DNA of 19,277 nucleotides from Candidatus Poribacteria bacterium (GCA_028818995.1 JAPPMR010000365.1:1-19277); one strand, 5' to 3'. Counted from the stretch's first letter, positions 6,875 through 16,590 are shown. Notes: generated by a model not told the origin, from the letters alone. Numbers and translations: made by a program.

Positions 6875-7477
6875 ATGGCATTTACCGATTTCAATTCAAT
6901 TGCGCAAGTGCAGGAAGCCTTCAAAATTAAATATACCGAAGACGAGTATATTCAATACGTGGATATTGAACCTTCCCAAGCATTTTTGGAAGAGTTTGAA
7001 TTCAGCCAACGCCACATCAACGTGTTTTCATCAGAAGCATCCCGTTGCGAAAATGTGATTTATCCAGTACTCAGGGACGTATACAAAAACTATGTGGAAT
7101 GGTTTGCATTGTGGAGTCATGAATTGATTTCTTACGATGAGAATCTCAGCGGCACACCTGACTATCTGATCTCAACAAAATCGGGGTTGGGAAAAACAGT
7201 ACCAGGGACTCCTATCATTATCGTTGCAGAAGCAAAACGGAACGATTTTGTTAAGGGATGGGGACAGTGTTTAGCTGAATTGGTTGCCGTTCAAAAAATC
7301 AATGATGACGATAAAAAGACGATTTACGGAATTGTAACGGATGGTGAGTTTTGGCAATTCGGGAAATTAGATGGAAATCAGTTTACGCGCAACGAGACTG
7401 CTCTTACAATAAGCGAACTCAAAAAGGTGTTCGGTGCGATTGGGTATCTAATGGATGCCAATTTACCCGAAAATTGA
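6875..7477 (+). CDS. Hypothetical protein with PD-(D/E)XK nuclease-like motif
   Basis: A 200-residue soluble protein. The central part fits the PD-(D/E)XK nuclease superfamily. Glu59 lies in a helix (ASRCENVIYPVLRDVY). GTPDY at 93-97 offers Asp96, VAEAK at 117-121 offers Glu119 and Lys121 after a hydrophobic strand (PIIIVAEAK), and Gln131 follows on the next helix (GWGQCLAEL). This spacing is usual for restriction-type and RecB-type nucleases. I chose the ATG at 6875, with TGAGG 9 bases upstream, over an in-frame TTG at 6860. No helicase, methyltransferase or specificity domain is attached. Its stop codon touches the remnant of a DNA methyltransferase on the other strand, so it may belong to a decayed modification locus. 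Alternatively it is a stand-alone accessory nuclease fold. Activity is not proven. Confidence 0.72.
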   Translation: MAFTDFNSIAQVQEAFKIKYTEDEYIQYVDIEPSQAFLEEFEFSQRHINVFSSEASRCENVIYPVLRDVYKNYVEWFALWSHELISYDENLSGTPDYLISTKSGLGKTVPGTPIIIVAEAKRNDFVKGWGQCLAELVAVQKINDDDKKTIYGIVTDGEFWQFGKLDGNQFTRNETALTISELKKVFGAIGYLMDANLPEN

Positions 7478-7557
7478 TTATTGGTAGGTTAGATAGACGC
7501 TTTTGTCATCTATCTCGCTGAGTATTCCAAGTTATCACCGAAGTAGAATTTGTTCAT
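7478..7557 (-). pseudogene. Remnant of a DNA methyltransferase N-terminus
   Basis: Reading leftward from the ATG at 7557, the sequence MNKFYFGDNLE matches the typical opening of site-specific DNA methyltransferases of the Type III/beta class. One frame later it continues as ILSEIDDKSVYLTYQ and then TAA. That aligns with the family pattern NLEILRE-IDDESVDLIYLDPPF. So there is a one-base frameshift after codon 11, and the gene is cut off just before the catalytic DPPF motif. In the unshifted frame it stops after 15 codons. Everything downstream (SAM-binding and target-recognition regions) is missing; the neighbouring nuclease-like gene ends one base away at 7477. The match is from memory of the family and is short, but the order and spacing are convincing. 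Confidence 0.62.
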
Positions 7558-7559
7558 TG

Positions 7560-7782
7560 TTATGTCTCTAAACTATAATATGTTTCTCCCGCTGCGATGG
7601 CATCACAGATGTCCGCAAAGAGATTGTATGCATCTTCAAAATCAGCAAATTCGGCAATTATACGTTGATTGCCGTTCTGATCTGTTAAGACGAGTTTAGC
7701 TGCGCCAGGGTCTTTCCTTCCACACTTAAATTTGATACTGATTGAAGTTTATGATTTCCAAGTCGTCAGTTACGATGTACAT
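7560..7782 (-). pseudogene. Small hypothetical gene (~73 residues) with a +1 frameshift
   Basis: Starting at the ATG at 7782, MYIVTDDLEIINF reads well, and that frame ends at TAA after 18 codons. The next frame has no start codon but continues with strongly coding-like sequence, SIKFKCGRKDPGAAK then LVLTDQNGNQRIIAEFADF. It ends ...ETYYSLET and TAA at 7560. Removing one base near 7743 joins them into a 73-residue protein of unknown family with a beta-strand N-half and helical C-half. It stops 2 bases before the methyltransferase remnant's ATG, so the two were translationally coupled. Both carry a single-base frameshift, which suggests the locus is dead, or that the assembly has indel errors here. 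Confidence 0.6.
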
Positions 7783-7821
7783 AATTGTTCTCTATTAGAT
7801 CTTTAGTTCCTCAACATCTAC

Positions 7822-8097
7822 TTAAACTTCAAGCCATGAATCCCAATTATACATTTCAGAAACTGCTGAAACGGCCTTTTTCGCAAGATCAATCCTCTCC
7901 TCCATGCGTTCCTTATCCGCATCAGCAAAATGTTTGACAATGACAGAGAGACTCTTTCCATCTACTCCAGGCAGATAAGACAAAGTGAACCTATCAGACA
8001 CTACATTATCATAACTAAACTGAGCATTTAACATGACCGTGAGCCAATCTAAACGCGTAGGGGTATATTTTTCCAATCCTGGTGCTTTATCTGACAT
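7822..8097 (-). CDS. Small hypothetical protein (91 residues)
   Basis: A soluble 91-residue protein of unrecognised family. The N-terminal half (residues ~28-58, YDNVVSDRFTLSYLPGV then KSLSVIVKHF) looks like beta strands. Residues 59-83 (ADADKERMEERIDLAKKAVSAV) look like a charged amphipathic helix, and the C-terminus is WDSWLEV. The start is supported by AAGGAG 8 bases before the ATG. It overlaps the end of the upstream 24-codon frame by 11 bases and is followed 39 bases later by the frameshifted 73-codon gene. All lie on the minus strand upstream of the methyltransferase remnant, so it was probably a gene of that cluster. It is intact. Function unknown. Confidence 0.68.
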   Translation of the reverse strand: MSDKAPGLEKYTPTRLDWLTVMLNAQFSYDNVVSDRFTLSYLPGVDGKSLSVIVKHFADADKERMEERIDLAKKAVSAVSEMYNWDSWLEV

Positions 8098-8161
8098 TGT
8101 TAATCTCCTTTGTCAATTGAGAAACGCAACAATCAGGGCAACAATTGTTTGCGTTAGACAT
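8087..8161 (-). CDS. Putative 24-residue CCPDCC micropeptide
   Basis: The frame reads MSNANNCCPDCC then VSQLTKEINNVR and TAA. AGGAAG lies 4 bases before the ATG, and the stop codon overlaps the start of the 91-residue gene by 11 bases in another frame. Two Cys pairs separated by Pro-Asp form a tetracysteine motif able to bind soft metals or disulfide-bond. The overlap suggests translational coupling, as in a leader peptide. It is very short and could be a chance frame; the SD site, the overlap and the unusual motif are the support. Nothing is known of its function. Confidence 0.4.
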   Translation of the reverse strand: MSNANNCCPDCCVSQLTKEINNVR

Positions 8162-8276
8162 GCTTCTTCCTATGAAAATTTAATTATTTCGTACAGTATA
8201 ATTGCTTATCAGTTGCTATATGCTTATATGCTAACCCTCAAATAGAGTTCGAAATTGTTTCGTTTTTTCAACCAGT

Positions 8277-9512
8277 CTACTGATATGGCGCAAGCACTTC
8301 TTCCACAGAACGCGTCCCTGAAAACCACCCAACAATCTTCCGCAACACCTCATCAAGCAGAATATCCGGACAAGATGCCCCCGCCGTCAAAACAATGTCA
8401 ATCGGGCTGCCATCAGGATGTTCAGTCGGTAGCCAATCTTCTGTGATTTGCACCTCTTTTGTCTCAAGTACCAAATGCCGAATCTGTTTTGGACTGATCA
8501 ACTCCTCAGCGTCACGTACAAAATATGTCGGTAGTTTATGTTCACAGAGTTCCACAAGATGACTTGTATTAGATGAGTTGTACCCACCGACAACAACCGC
8601 AACATCCCCACCTTCAGCAATCAGCGCAAGTGTCGCATCCTGATTCTCTTTCGTGGCATAACAGAGCGTGTCCTTCGTATCAGCAAAATGCTCCGTCAGA
8701 TTCTCTGTGCCATAGCGAACAATAATAGCCTGCCGCAATAAATCAGCAATGGCTTGTGTCTCTGTAGCAAGCATCGTGGTCTGGTTGACAACACCGATAC
8801 GTTCAAGGTGAATATCCGGATGGAAACCTTCGGAATATCGGTCAGTAAACTTTTCAAAGAAAAAGTCTGCATCCGCTTCGCCGCGTATCACTTTTGCGAG
8901 GTCTTCCGCTTCCGCAAGATCACGAACGACAACCACAGGTGCTTCCACTTGTGCGTGAGAAAACGTAGCGCGCGTCTCCTCGTGATACCGCTTACCATGC
9001 ACAACAACGGTGTAATCTTGCTTGCCAATTTCCTGACTTCGCTTCCATACCTTTTCAACAAACGGACAAGTAGTATCATAGGACGAAAGCGTAACACCGC
9101 GAGCATTGAGTTCTGATTCGATCTCCAACGTCGTGCCGAAAGCCGGCACAATGACAACATCATCAGGTGCCAAGACATCAAAAGGTAGCAATGGATTACC
9201 AGCAGTGTCAGAGAGAAATTGCACACCGTGATGTTTCAAATTTTCATTGACACGAGGATTATGAATAATCTCAGATAGGAGGAAAATTCGCTTGTCAGGA
9301 TTCTCTTCAAGTGCGCGATATGCTATCTCAACAGCATTTTCTACGCCATAACAGAATCCGAAGTGACGAGCGATATTAAAACGGACAGGACCAAAATCTA
9401 AAACGGAGGGGGAGAAGTCTCGCTTACGGGTATCCATATTCCGCCGCGATGCCTTAACAGCAGAAATAATTGGACTTTCATAAAAGCGAGGTAACTTAAA
9501 AGTACGAGGCAT
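8277..9512 (-). CDS. ispH: 4-hydroxy-3-methylbut-2-enyl diphosphate reductase, long form
   Basis: IspH (LytB) catalyses the last step of the MEP pathway, reducing HMBPP to isopentenyl and dimethylallyl diphosphate with a 4Fe-4S cluster in the cytosol. Cluster cysteines are expected at Cys54 (HFGFCYGVENAV), Cys149 (DTTCPFVEKVW) and Cys284 (DTLCYATKENQDA). The substrate-binding region around HEETRATFSHA (177-187), the TT pair in VNQTTMLAT (245-246) and the SSNTSHL loop (313-319) are present. At 411 residues it is the longer cyanobacterial/plant-like type rather than the ~316-residue E. coli type. The ATG at 9512 has a poor ribosome binding site; Met26 at 9437 is an alternative. It follows rpmH by 23 bases and probably shares its promoter. 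Linkage of ispH to rpmH is unusual. Confidence 0.95.
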   Translation of the reverse strand: MPRTFKLPRFYESPIISAVKASRRNMDTRKRDFSPSVLDFGPVRFNIARHFGFCYGVENAVEIAYRALEENPDKRIFLLSEIIHNPRVNENLKHHGVQFLSDTAGNPLLPFDVLAPDDVVIVPAFGTTLEIESELNARGVTLSSYDTTCPFVEKVWKRSQEIGKQDYTVVVHGKRYHEETRATFSHAQVEAPVVVVRDLAEAEDLAKVIRGEADADFFFEKFTDRYSEGFHPDIHLERIGVVNQTTMLATETQAIADLLRQAIIVRYGTENLTEHFADTKDTLCYATKENQDATLALIAEGGDVAVVVGGYNSSNTSHLVELCEHKLPTYFVRDAEELISPKQIRHLVLETKEVQITEDWLPTEHPDGSPIDIVLTAGASCPDILLDEVLRKIVGWFSGTRSVEEVLAPYQ

Positions 9513-9535
9513 CTTTTAAAGTGTTCCATAACAAT

Positions 9536-9670
9536 TTACGCACTGAGGATTTTTCTACCCTTTGCTCTACGGCGCGCAAGGATTTTTCGCCCATCACGGG
9601 TAGACATACGTTTTCGAAATCCGAGTTTGTTTTTTCGTTTACGCCTATGTGGCTGATACGTACGCTTCAT
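9536..9670 (-). CDS. rpmH: 50S ribosomal protein L34
   Basis: A 44-residue, highly basic protein beginning [20 protein letters not shown] and ending in [12 protein letters not shown], which is the classic L34 sequence and length. It is a component of the large ribosomal subunit. GAGAGG precedes the ATG by about 9 bases, and a strong promoter lies 73 bases upstream. rpmH divergent from dnaA is a common arrangement at bacterial origins. The usual downstream partners rnpA and yidC are absent; ispH follows instead. Confidence 0.97.
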   Translation of the reverse strand: MKRTYQPHRRKRKNKLGFRKRMSTRDGRKILARRRAKGRKILSA

Positions 9671-9742
9671 AACGCTTACCTCTCTATTTCTTATCCTTAA
9701 ATGTCCACAAAAATTACGAGTAATATTTTCTCTTAGATAAAA

Positions 9743-9771
9743 AGGATACCCGATTTTTCAGAGTTTGTCAA
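9743..9771 (-). promoter_or_regulatory. rpmH promoter
   Basis: Reading leftward: a perfect TTGACA (9771-9766), a 17-base spacer and TATCCT (9748-9743). Transcription would start near 9736, giving a leader of about 65 bases before rpmH. Confidence 0.75.
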
Positions 9772-9992
9772 ATTTTTCTGTATAATCACACGGAGATGGT
9801 ATCGTATCTATTGCACAAAATTGGCGTTATAAATAACAGCAAGTATTTTGGTGAATTTTGTAAAAATTGGACCTTTACCCGATAATTCGGAGAAAATTTG
9901 CTTGTTATATAATCTATACTTTTTAATTCTAAATCTTCAAATTTTCTCTATACATTAGGTACGATTTTTGTTCAAAATTCACTAAATTTAAC

Positions 9993-10022
9993 TTGCTATT
10001 TAAAATTGGAAAATGATATAAT
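9993..10022 (+). promoter_or_regulatory. dnaA promoter candidate
   Basis: TTGCTA at 9993-9998, an 18-base spacer and a perfect TATAAT at 10017-10022. The predicted leader is about 90 bases to the dnaA ATG. Confidence 0.6.
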
Positions 10023-10118
10023 TCACGTTCGCGTCAGGTATATTTTTGAAAGAAATTTCATAACATTTTAATAACATGGCTCGGCAACTGACACTCCCTA
10101 ATAGGTAGGAACATTCTC

Positions 10119-11453
10119 ATGCAACACACTCCCGATTCACTCTGGTTAGCAATACTTGAGGAACTTGACGAAACCGCCCGTGATGACATTTATCTACGCC
10201 AAGTTACCCCACATTCACTCACCGAGGAGTCTTTTATCCTTGCTGTTCCTTCCGATTATACACAAGACGAAATCGAAGACAGATTTCTTAGTGACATTAA
10301 GAAGGTATTAGGCAATCAAATAAATAACGGCTGCAGGTTGAAAATTTCAGTGGATAGATCTCTTGTCAAAATCCCCGAACTTAAGCAAACTGAAAATGGT
10401 TCTGAAGAAGACATCCCTGAAACTGCAAACTTAAATCCTAACTATATCTTTGAGAACTTCGTTGTTGGACAGAGCAATCGAATTTGCCATGCGACTGCAT
10501 TTGCTGCGTCCGACGACCTTGGAGGAGAATATAATCCACTTTTTATATACGGCGGCGTCGGACTCGGAAAAACACATCTCCTTCATGCTATCGGCAATAG
10601 AGTACAAGATAAAGCCCCCAAACGAAAAGTGCTTTACGTCACATCAGAAACGTTTATGAACGAATTTATTGAGTCTATCATGAATCGAAATTCAGCACAA
10701 GGGTTCCGCACAAAATACAGAACAGCGGACCTGTTATTAATTGATGATATCCAATTCTTAGCACGTAAAGAAGGGACACAAGAGGAATTTTTCAATACCT
10801 TCAACGATTTATACATGAACTCTAACCAAATCGTTATGACGAGTGACCGGTCGCCGAGTATGCTTGAAAACCTTGAAGAAAGACTCAGTTCTCGTTTTGA
10901 ATGGGGCATGGTAGCAGAAATAGATAAACCCAATTATGAACTTCGCCTTTCAATTTTAAAACGAAAATGTGAAGACCAAGATTTTGAGGATATTTCCGAT
11001 GAAGTGCTAAGTTATATCGCAGAAATGGTAACCGCAAATATTCGTGAATTAGAAGGTATACTGATACGTCTCACTACGCAGGCCACAATTCTTGGTGAAC
11101 GGCTTGATATTGATTTTGCTCGCAGGGTACTAAATGACACATCCCCACTTAGCAGAAGATCTGGGCAAAAAGTTATTACAGCGTCAACGATACAAAAAAT
11201 TGTTGCTGAGCATTTTCAACTGAACAGTGATGACTTAACCTCGCCAAAACGAACGAAAGTCCTTGTTTTTCCACGCCAAATCGCCATGTATCTATGTAGA
11301 GAACTCACGCAGCTTTCTTTGTTAGATATTGCAGAAGCATTTAATAGGCAAAACCATAGAACCATCACGTATGCCTACGAACAGATTGAAAAACTACTTG
11401 AAGACAAGGAAATAAAAAAGCTTGTCCAACTTTTAACTGATGAATTGACGTAA
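10119..11453 (+). CDS. dnaA: Chromosomal replication initiator protein DnaA, altered DNA-recognition helix
   Basis: A 444-residue AAA+ initiator that binds origin boxes, opens DNA and recruits the replicative helicase. Domain III is normal: Walker A GGVGLGKT (145-152), Walker B LLLIDD (205-210), sensor I in IVMTSDRSP (238-246), arginine finger in LEERLSSRF (252-260) and sensor II in ANIRELEGIL (306-315). Domain I (1-85) is present; domain II is short. Domain IV is odd. The usual signature AFGGRDHTTVLHA reads AFNRQNHRTITYA (407-419). Aligned to E. coli, R399 is kept (Arg378) and H434 is kept (His413), but P423 is Leu402, D433 is Asn412 and T435 is Arg414. These contact bases in the CACA half of the classical box. 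The frame is intact with GGTAGGA before the ATG, so this is a working gene with probably shifted specificity. Confidence 0.95.
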   Translation: MQHTPDSLWLAILEELDETARDDIYLRQVTPHSLTEESFILAVPSDYTQDEIEDRFLSDIKKVLGNQINNGCRLKISVDRSLVKIPELKQTENGSEEDIPETANLNPNYIFENFVVGQSNRICHATAFAASDDLGGEYNPLFIYGGVGLGKTHLLHAIGNRVQDKAPKRKVLYVTSETFMNEFIESIMNRNSAQGFRTKYRTADLLLIDDIQFLARKEGTQEEFFNTFNDLYMNSNQIVMTSDRSPSMLENLEERLSSRFEWGMVAEIDKPNYELRLSILKRKCEDQDFEDISDEVLSYIAEMVTANIRELEGILIRLTTQATILGERLDIDFARRVLNDTSPLSRRSGQKVITASTIQKIVAEHFQLNSDDLTSPKRTKVLVFPRQIAMYLCRELTQLSLLDIAEAFNRQNHRTITYAYEQIEKLLEDKEIKKLVQLLTDELT

Positions 11454-11504
11454 GGTTTACTCCCCTCTATCTGAAATCTTAGGAGATTTGTAAGCATCCC
11501 TTAC

Positions 11505-11548
11505 TGATAATAAGTTGATAATAAGTTGATAATAACCTGACAATAACT
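11505..11548 (+). repeat. Four tandem 11-bp iteron-like repeats
   Basis: Consecutive units read TGATAATAAGT, TGATAATAAGT, TGATAATAACC and TGACAATAACT. The 11-base period places each copy on nearly the same helix face. On the other strand the junctions read TTATCAACT, keeping the TTATC half of a DnaA box. Confidence 0.85.
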
Positions 11549-11560
11549 CCCAAACTATTG

Positions 11561-11618
11561 TTGATAAATTGTTAATAACTTTACACCACAATTGGTTGAA
11601 TTGATAAATTGTTAATAA
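11561..11618 (+). repeat. 18-bp perfect direct repeat with 40-bp period
   Basis: TTGATAAATTGTTAATAA occurs at 11561-11578 and again at 11601-11618. The first copy is preceded by TG, giving TTATCAACA on the other strand, one mismatch from the classical DnaA box. A 40-base period is close to four helical turns. Confidence 0.85.
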
Positions 11619-11912
11619 ATGCAATAGTTGTTATCAAATTATTATCAGCAATAACACCAATCCCCACAAGGTTTTAGAGCAGTTATTAACATATTATCAT
11701 CCCCTACTGTTACTACTAAGGTACAATTTAATTTTAATTTGTAATTTAGTACATAATATAAGATTCGTGGAAACTACATTTAAAAAACAAGATTCTATAA
11801 GAAATTCTCTGGTATATGATTTTTGATATCTTTATTTTTAATTTTAAAGAGAATATCAAAGTTTATTTTGAAGATTCTATATAATTGAAATTGAGAGAAT
11901 AGTGAGGTTTAA

Positions 11913-13067
11913 ATGCACTTGGAGCGATTATGCCTGCGGAATTTTCGGAATTATGAAGAATGTGACATCACATTTCATTCACCTGTGACGTTAGTCGTTG
12001 GAAAAAATGCGATGGGAAAAACGAGTCTTCTGGAATCGCTCTATTTTCTTTGTACGGGGGAATCACACAGATCTAATACTGCTCTTGAATTAATACGGCA
12101 TGCATCAGAGGGGTTTTCGGTTACAGGTCATTTTCGTAGTAATAAACGCCCTGATGCACTCATACGGCTTGAAGCAGTAAAACCTCGCCAAGGTCCATTT
12201 CGATTAAAAACAGATGGTGTATTGCAACAAAGACGTTCGGACTGGATAGGTCAGTTCAATGTTGTAGTCTTTTCACCTGAATCTTTGGAGCTTGTGAAAG
12301 GAGCACCTACATCTCGTAGACGATGGCTTGATTTACTTTTATCCCAATTGAATCGAGAATATCTGGAAGAACTTCAACGTTATCGTGGAATTTTGCAACA
12401 TCGAAATGCATTGTTAAAGCGATTGAGTATCGGGAAAGGATCAGTTGGCGAAATATCTGTTTGGGATGGTCTCCTTGTTGAATCGGGAGTTGCGTTGATT
12501 GGGGCAAGACATACTGCATTAGCGCGGTTAAGCGGAATTGTGGAGAAAACGCATCTTTCGTTGACGGGTGAACGAGAACGGCTTTTGTTACAATATGTTC
12601 CAGGGGTTGAGTGTGCCATCACAGAGTTTTCTGATATTACGAATCTTTCAGATCATTTTCGAGATGCCTTGGCAAAAGCTCGCCGGGATGAACTGCGGCG
12701 GGGAGTGACACTCGTCGGTCCACATCGTGATGACTTTACATTAGTTTTAGAAACGTCAAACGGTGGGGAGGAAATTTTGCGCGAAACAGCACGCACCTAT
12801 GCCTCTCAAGGACAGTGTCGAACAATAGCACTTGCACTAAAACTTTCAGAATTGGAGTTTATTCGGGAGGATACCGGCATAGCACCGCTTTTTCTGTTAG
12901 ATGATGTCCTATCGGAGTTGGATGTGAAAAGGCGTGCCTATCTATTAGCGTATCTACAAGGTGTTAATGCACAGACTGTAATTACAGCCACTGACAAAGA
13001 CGTGATGGGTGATGAACTACCAGATATCCATCTATTAGTGGTTGAAAACGGTGTAATCGTTAATTAA
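11913..13067 (+). CDS. recF: DNA replication and repair protein RecF
   Basis: A 384-residue SMC-like ATPase that, with RecO and RecR, loads RecA at single-strand gaps. It starts MHLERLCLRNFRNYEE, the family opening. Walker A is GKNAMGKT (30-37), where Ala-Met replaces the usual Gly-Ser. The ABC-type signature SQGQ is at 298-301 (YASQGQCRTIALALK) and Walker B is FLLDD (327-331), followed by LSELD. GPHRDD (269-274) is also typical. The length is normal. GTGAGG lies just before the ATG. It is the next gene after dnaA but is separated by the repeat-rich gap instead of dnaN, and is probably expressed from its own promoter. The DUF721 gene follows after 44 bases. Confidence 0.95.
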   Translation: MHLERLCLRNFRNYEECDITFHSPVTLVVGKNAMGKTSLLESLYFLCTGESHRSNTALELIRHASEGFSVTGHFRSNKRPDALIRLEAVKPRQGPFRLKTDGVLQQRRSDWIGQFNVVVFSPESLELVKGAPTSRRRWLDLLLSQLNREYLEELQRYRGILQHRNALLKRLSIGKGSVGEISVWDGLLVESGVALIGARHTALARLSGIVEKTHLSLTGERERLLLQYVPGVECAITEFSDITNLSDHFRDALAKARRDELRRGVTLVGPHRDDFTLVLETSNGGEEILRETARTYASQGQCRTIALALKLSELEFIREDTGIAPLFLLDDVLSELDVKRRAYLLAYLQGVNAQTVITATDKDVMGDELPDIHLLVVENGVIVN

Positions 13068-13111
13068 AATTAAACGTTAAATATAAATATTGGATTTGGG
13101 CGGATAGAAGA

Positions 13112-13678
13112 ATGCGTTTTAAAAAATCTCGTAAGAATAAACGACGTCCGGTAATACGGCGTAGAACAGTTAAAGTACAAGGGGTTATAGAAACTTTTCT
13201 ACGCCGAGAGGGCTGGACTGATAAACTCCATGAAATAAAGATTTTTGATGCATGGCGATCTATTGTCGGCGCACCAGTTGCCGCACAAAGTGTCCCAGTC
13301 TCCTTATCAAATGGAGTTTTAAAGGTTGAAGTTGCCCATCCACTTTATGCTACTGAGTTATCTGCAATGAAAACTCAAATTCTTTTAGAACTTGAAAAAA
13401 AACTTGAAGACCTGAATGCAGGAACACGTAGACCTTCTAAGAAACGTAAGGTAATTGACATCCAATTTCGCTTTAATCCACACATTTCTAAGGAAAAACC
13501 CATTCAAAATACAGCAGAATCAGATGGAGATACGTCTAATCGAATTCTTAAATCTGTCTCACCTGAGATGGAGGAGCAGATTGAAGATGCGGTTTCGGTT
13601 GTAAATGATTCTGAATTACAGGCTTCTTTAAAGACACTTTTTTTGACGCAATGCTCTTATTCTAAGACCACAGAATAA
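13112..13678 (+). CDS. DUF721 / DciA-like protein
   Basis: A 188-residue basic protein. Residues ~20-95 match the DUF721 fold: IETFLRREGWTDKLHEIKIFDAW, then the typical IVGAPVAAQSVPVSLSNG and LKVEVAHPLYATELS. VIDIQFRFN (~114-122) closes the domain. The N-terminus is very rich in Lys and Arg, and the C-terminal ~65 residues are acidic and probably disordered. DUF721 genes commonly sit between recF and gyrB. The DciA branch loads the DnaB helicase in bacteria without DnaC/DnaI, so this protein is a candidate helicase operator next to the origin. That role is inferred from family and position. It has a weak ribosome binding site (GGCGGA). Confidence 0.82.
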   Translation: MRFKKSRKNKRRPVIRRRTVKVQGVIETFLRREGWTDKLHEIKIFDAWRSIVGAPVAAQSVPVSLSNGVLKVEVAHPLYATELSAMKTQILLELEKKLEDLNAGTRRPSKKRKVIDIQFRFNPHISKEKPIQNTAESDGDTSNRILKSVSPEMEEQIEDAVSVVNDSELQASLKTLFLTQCSYSKTTE

Positions 13679-16527
<2,849 letters not shown>

Positions 16528-16590
16528 CCCAGTATGTGTCAATGTAAAAACACTGTTAATAACTCAATTGCTACCTATTTGTGAACGATC

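Larger units (their letters stand above)
9671..10118. other. rpmH-dnaA divergent intergenic region
   Basis: This 448-base, very AT-rich gap holds the rpmH promoter (minus strand) and the dnaA promoter (plus strand). Small palindromes such as GTTATAAATAAC (~9825) are present. It lacks the NTGATAA cluster found downstream of dnaA, and I see no good match to the classical TTATCCACA DnaA box (nearest is ATGTCCACA at ~9702). A role in the origin cannot be excluded, but the repeat evidence favours the dnaA-recF gap. Confidence 0.6.
11454..11912. other. Candidate replication origin between dnaA and recF
   Basis: This 459-base AT-rich gap occupies the position where dnaN usually lies. It contains four tandem 11-mers (11505-11548), an 18-bp perfect direct repeat (11561 and 11601) and inverted NTGATAA cores at 11631-11637, 11642-11648 and 11693-11699. 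In total there are about eight NTGATAA cores in 195 bases. The following 200 bases (11700-11900) are almost pure A/T and could be the unwinding element. A second short direct repeat, AAGATTCTATA, occurs at 11789 and 11871. TATAAT at 11880-11885 may be the recF -10 element, but no good -35 precedes it. AAATCT/AGATTT at 11474-11489 is a small hairpin just after dnaA. No gene is present. Confidence 0.65.

Noticed and set aside
8754..9116. A 120-codon plus-strand frame
   Set aside because: It is antisense to ispH, whose conserved motifs run through the same bases.
9767..9786. A plus-strand promoter from TTGTCA and TATAAT near 9766-9786
   Set aside because: The spacer is only 10 bases. The same bases on the minus strand form part of a better promoter for rpmH.
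9671..10118. Origin of replication in the rpmH-dnaA gap
   Set aside because: The position is common for oriC, but no repeat cluster or good DnaA box is visible, unlike the dnaA-recF gap. Not excluded, only less supported.
11474..11489. Intrinsic terminator after dnaA (AAATCT/AGATTT)
   Set aside because: The stem is short and A/T-rich and no T-run follows.
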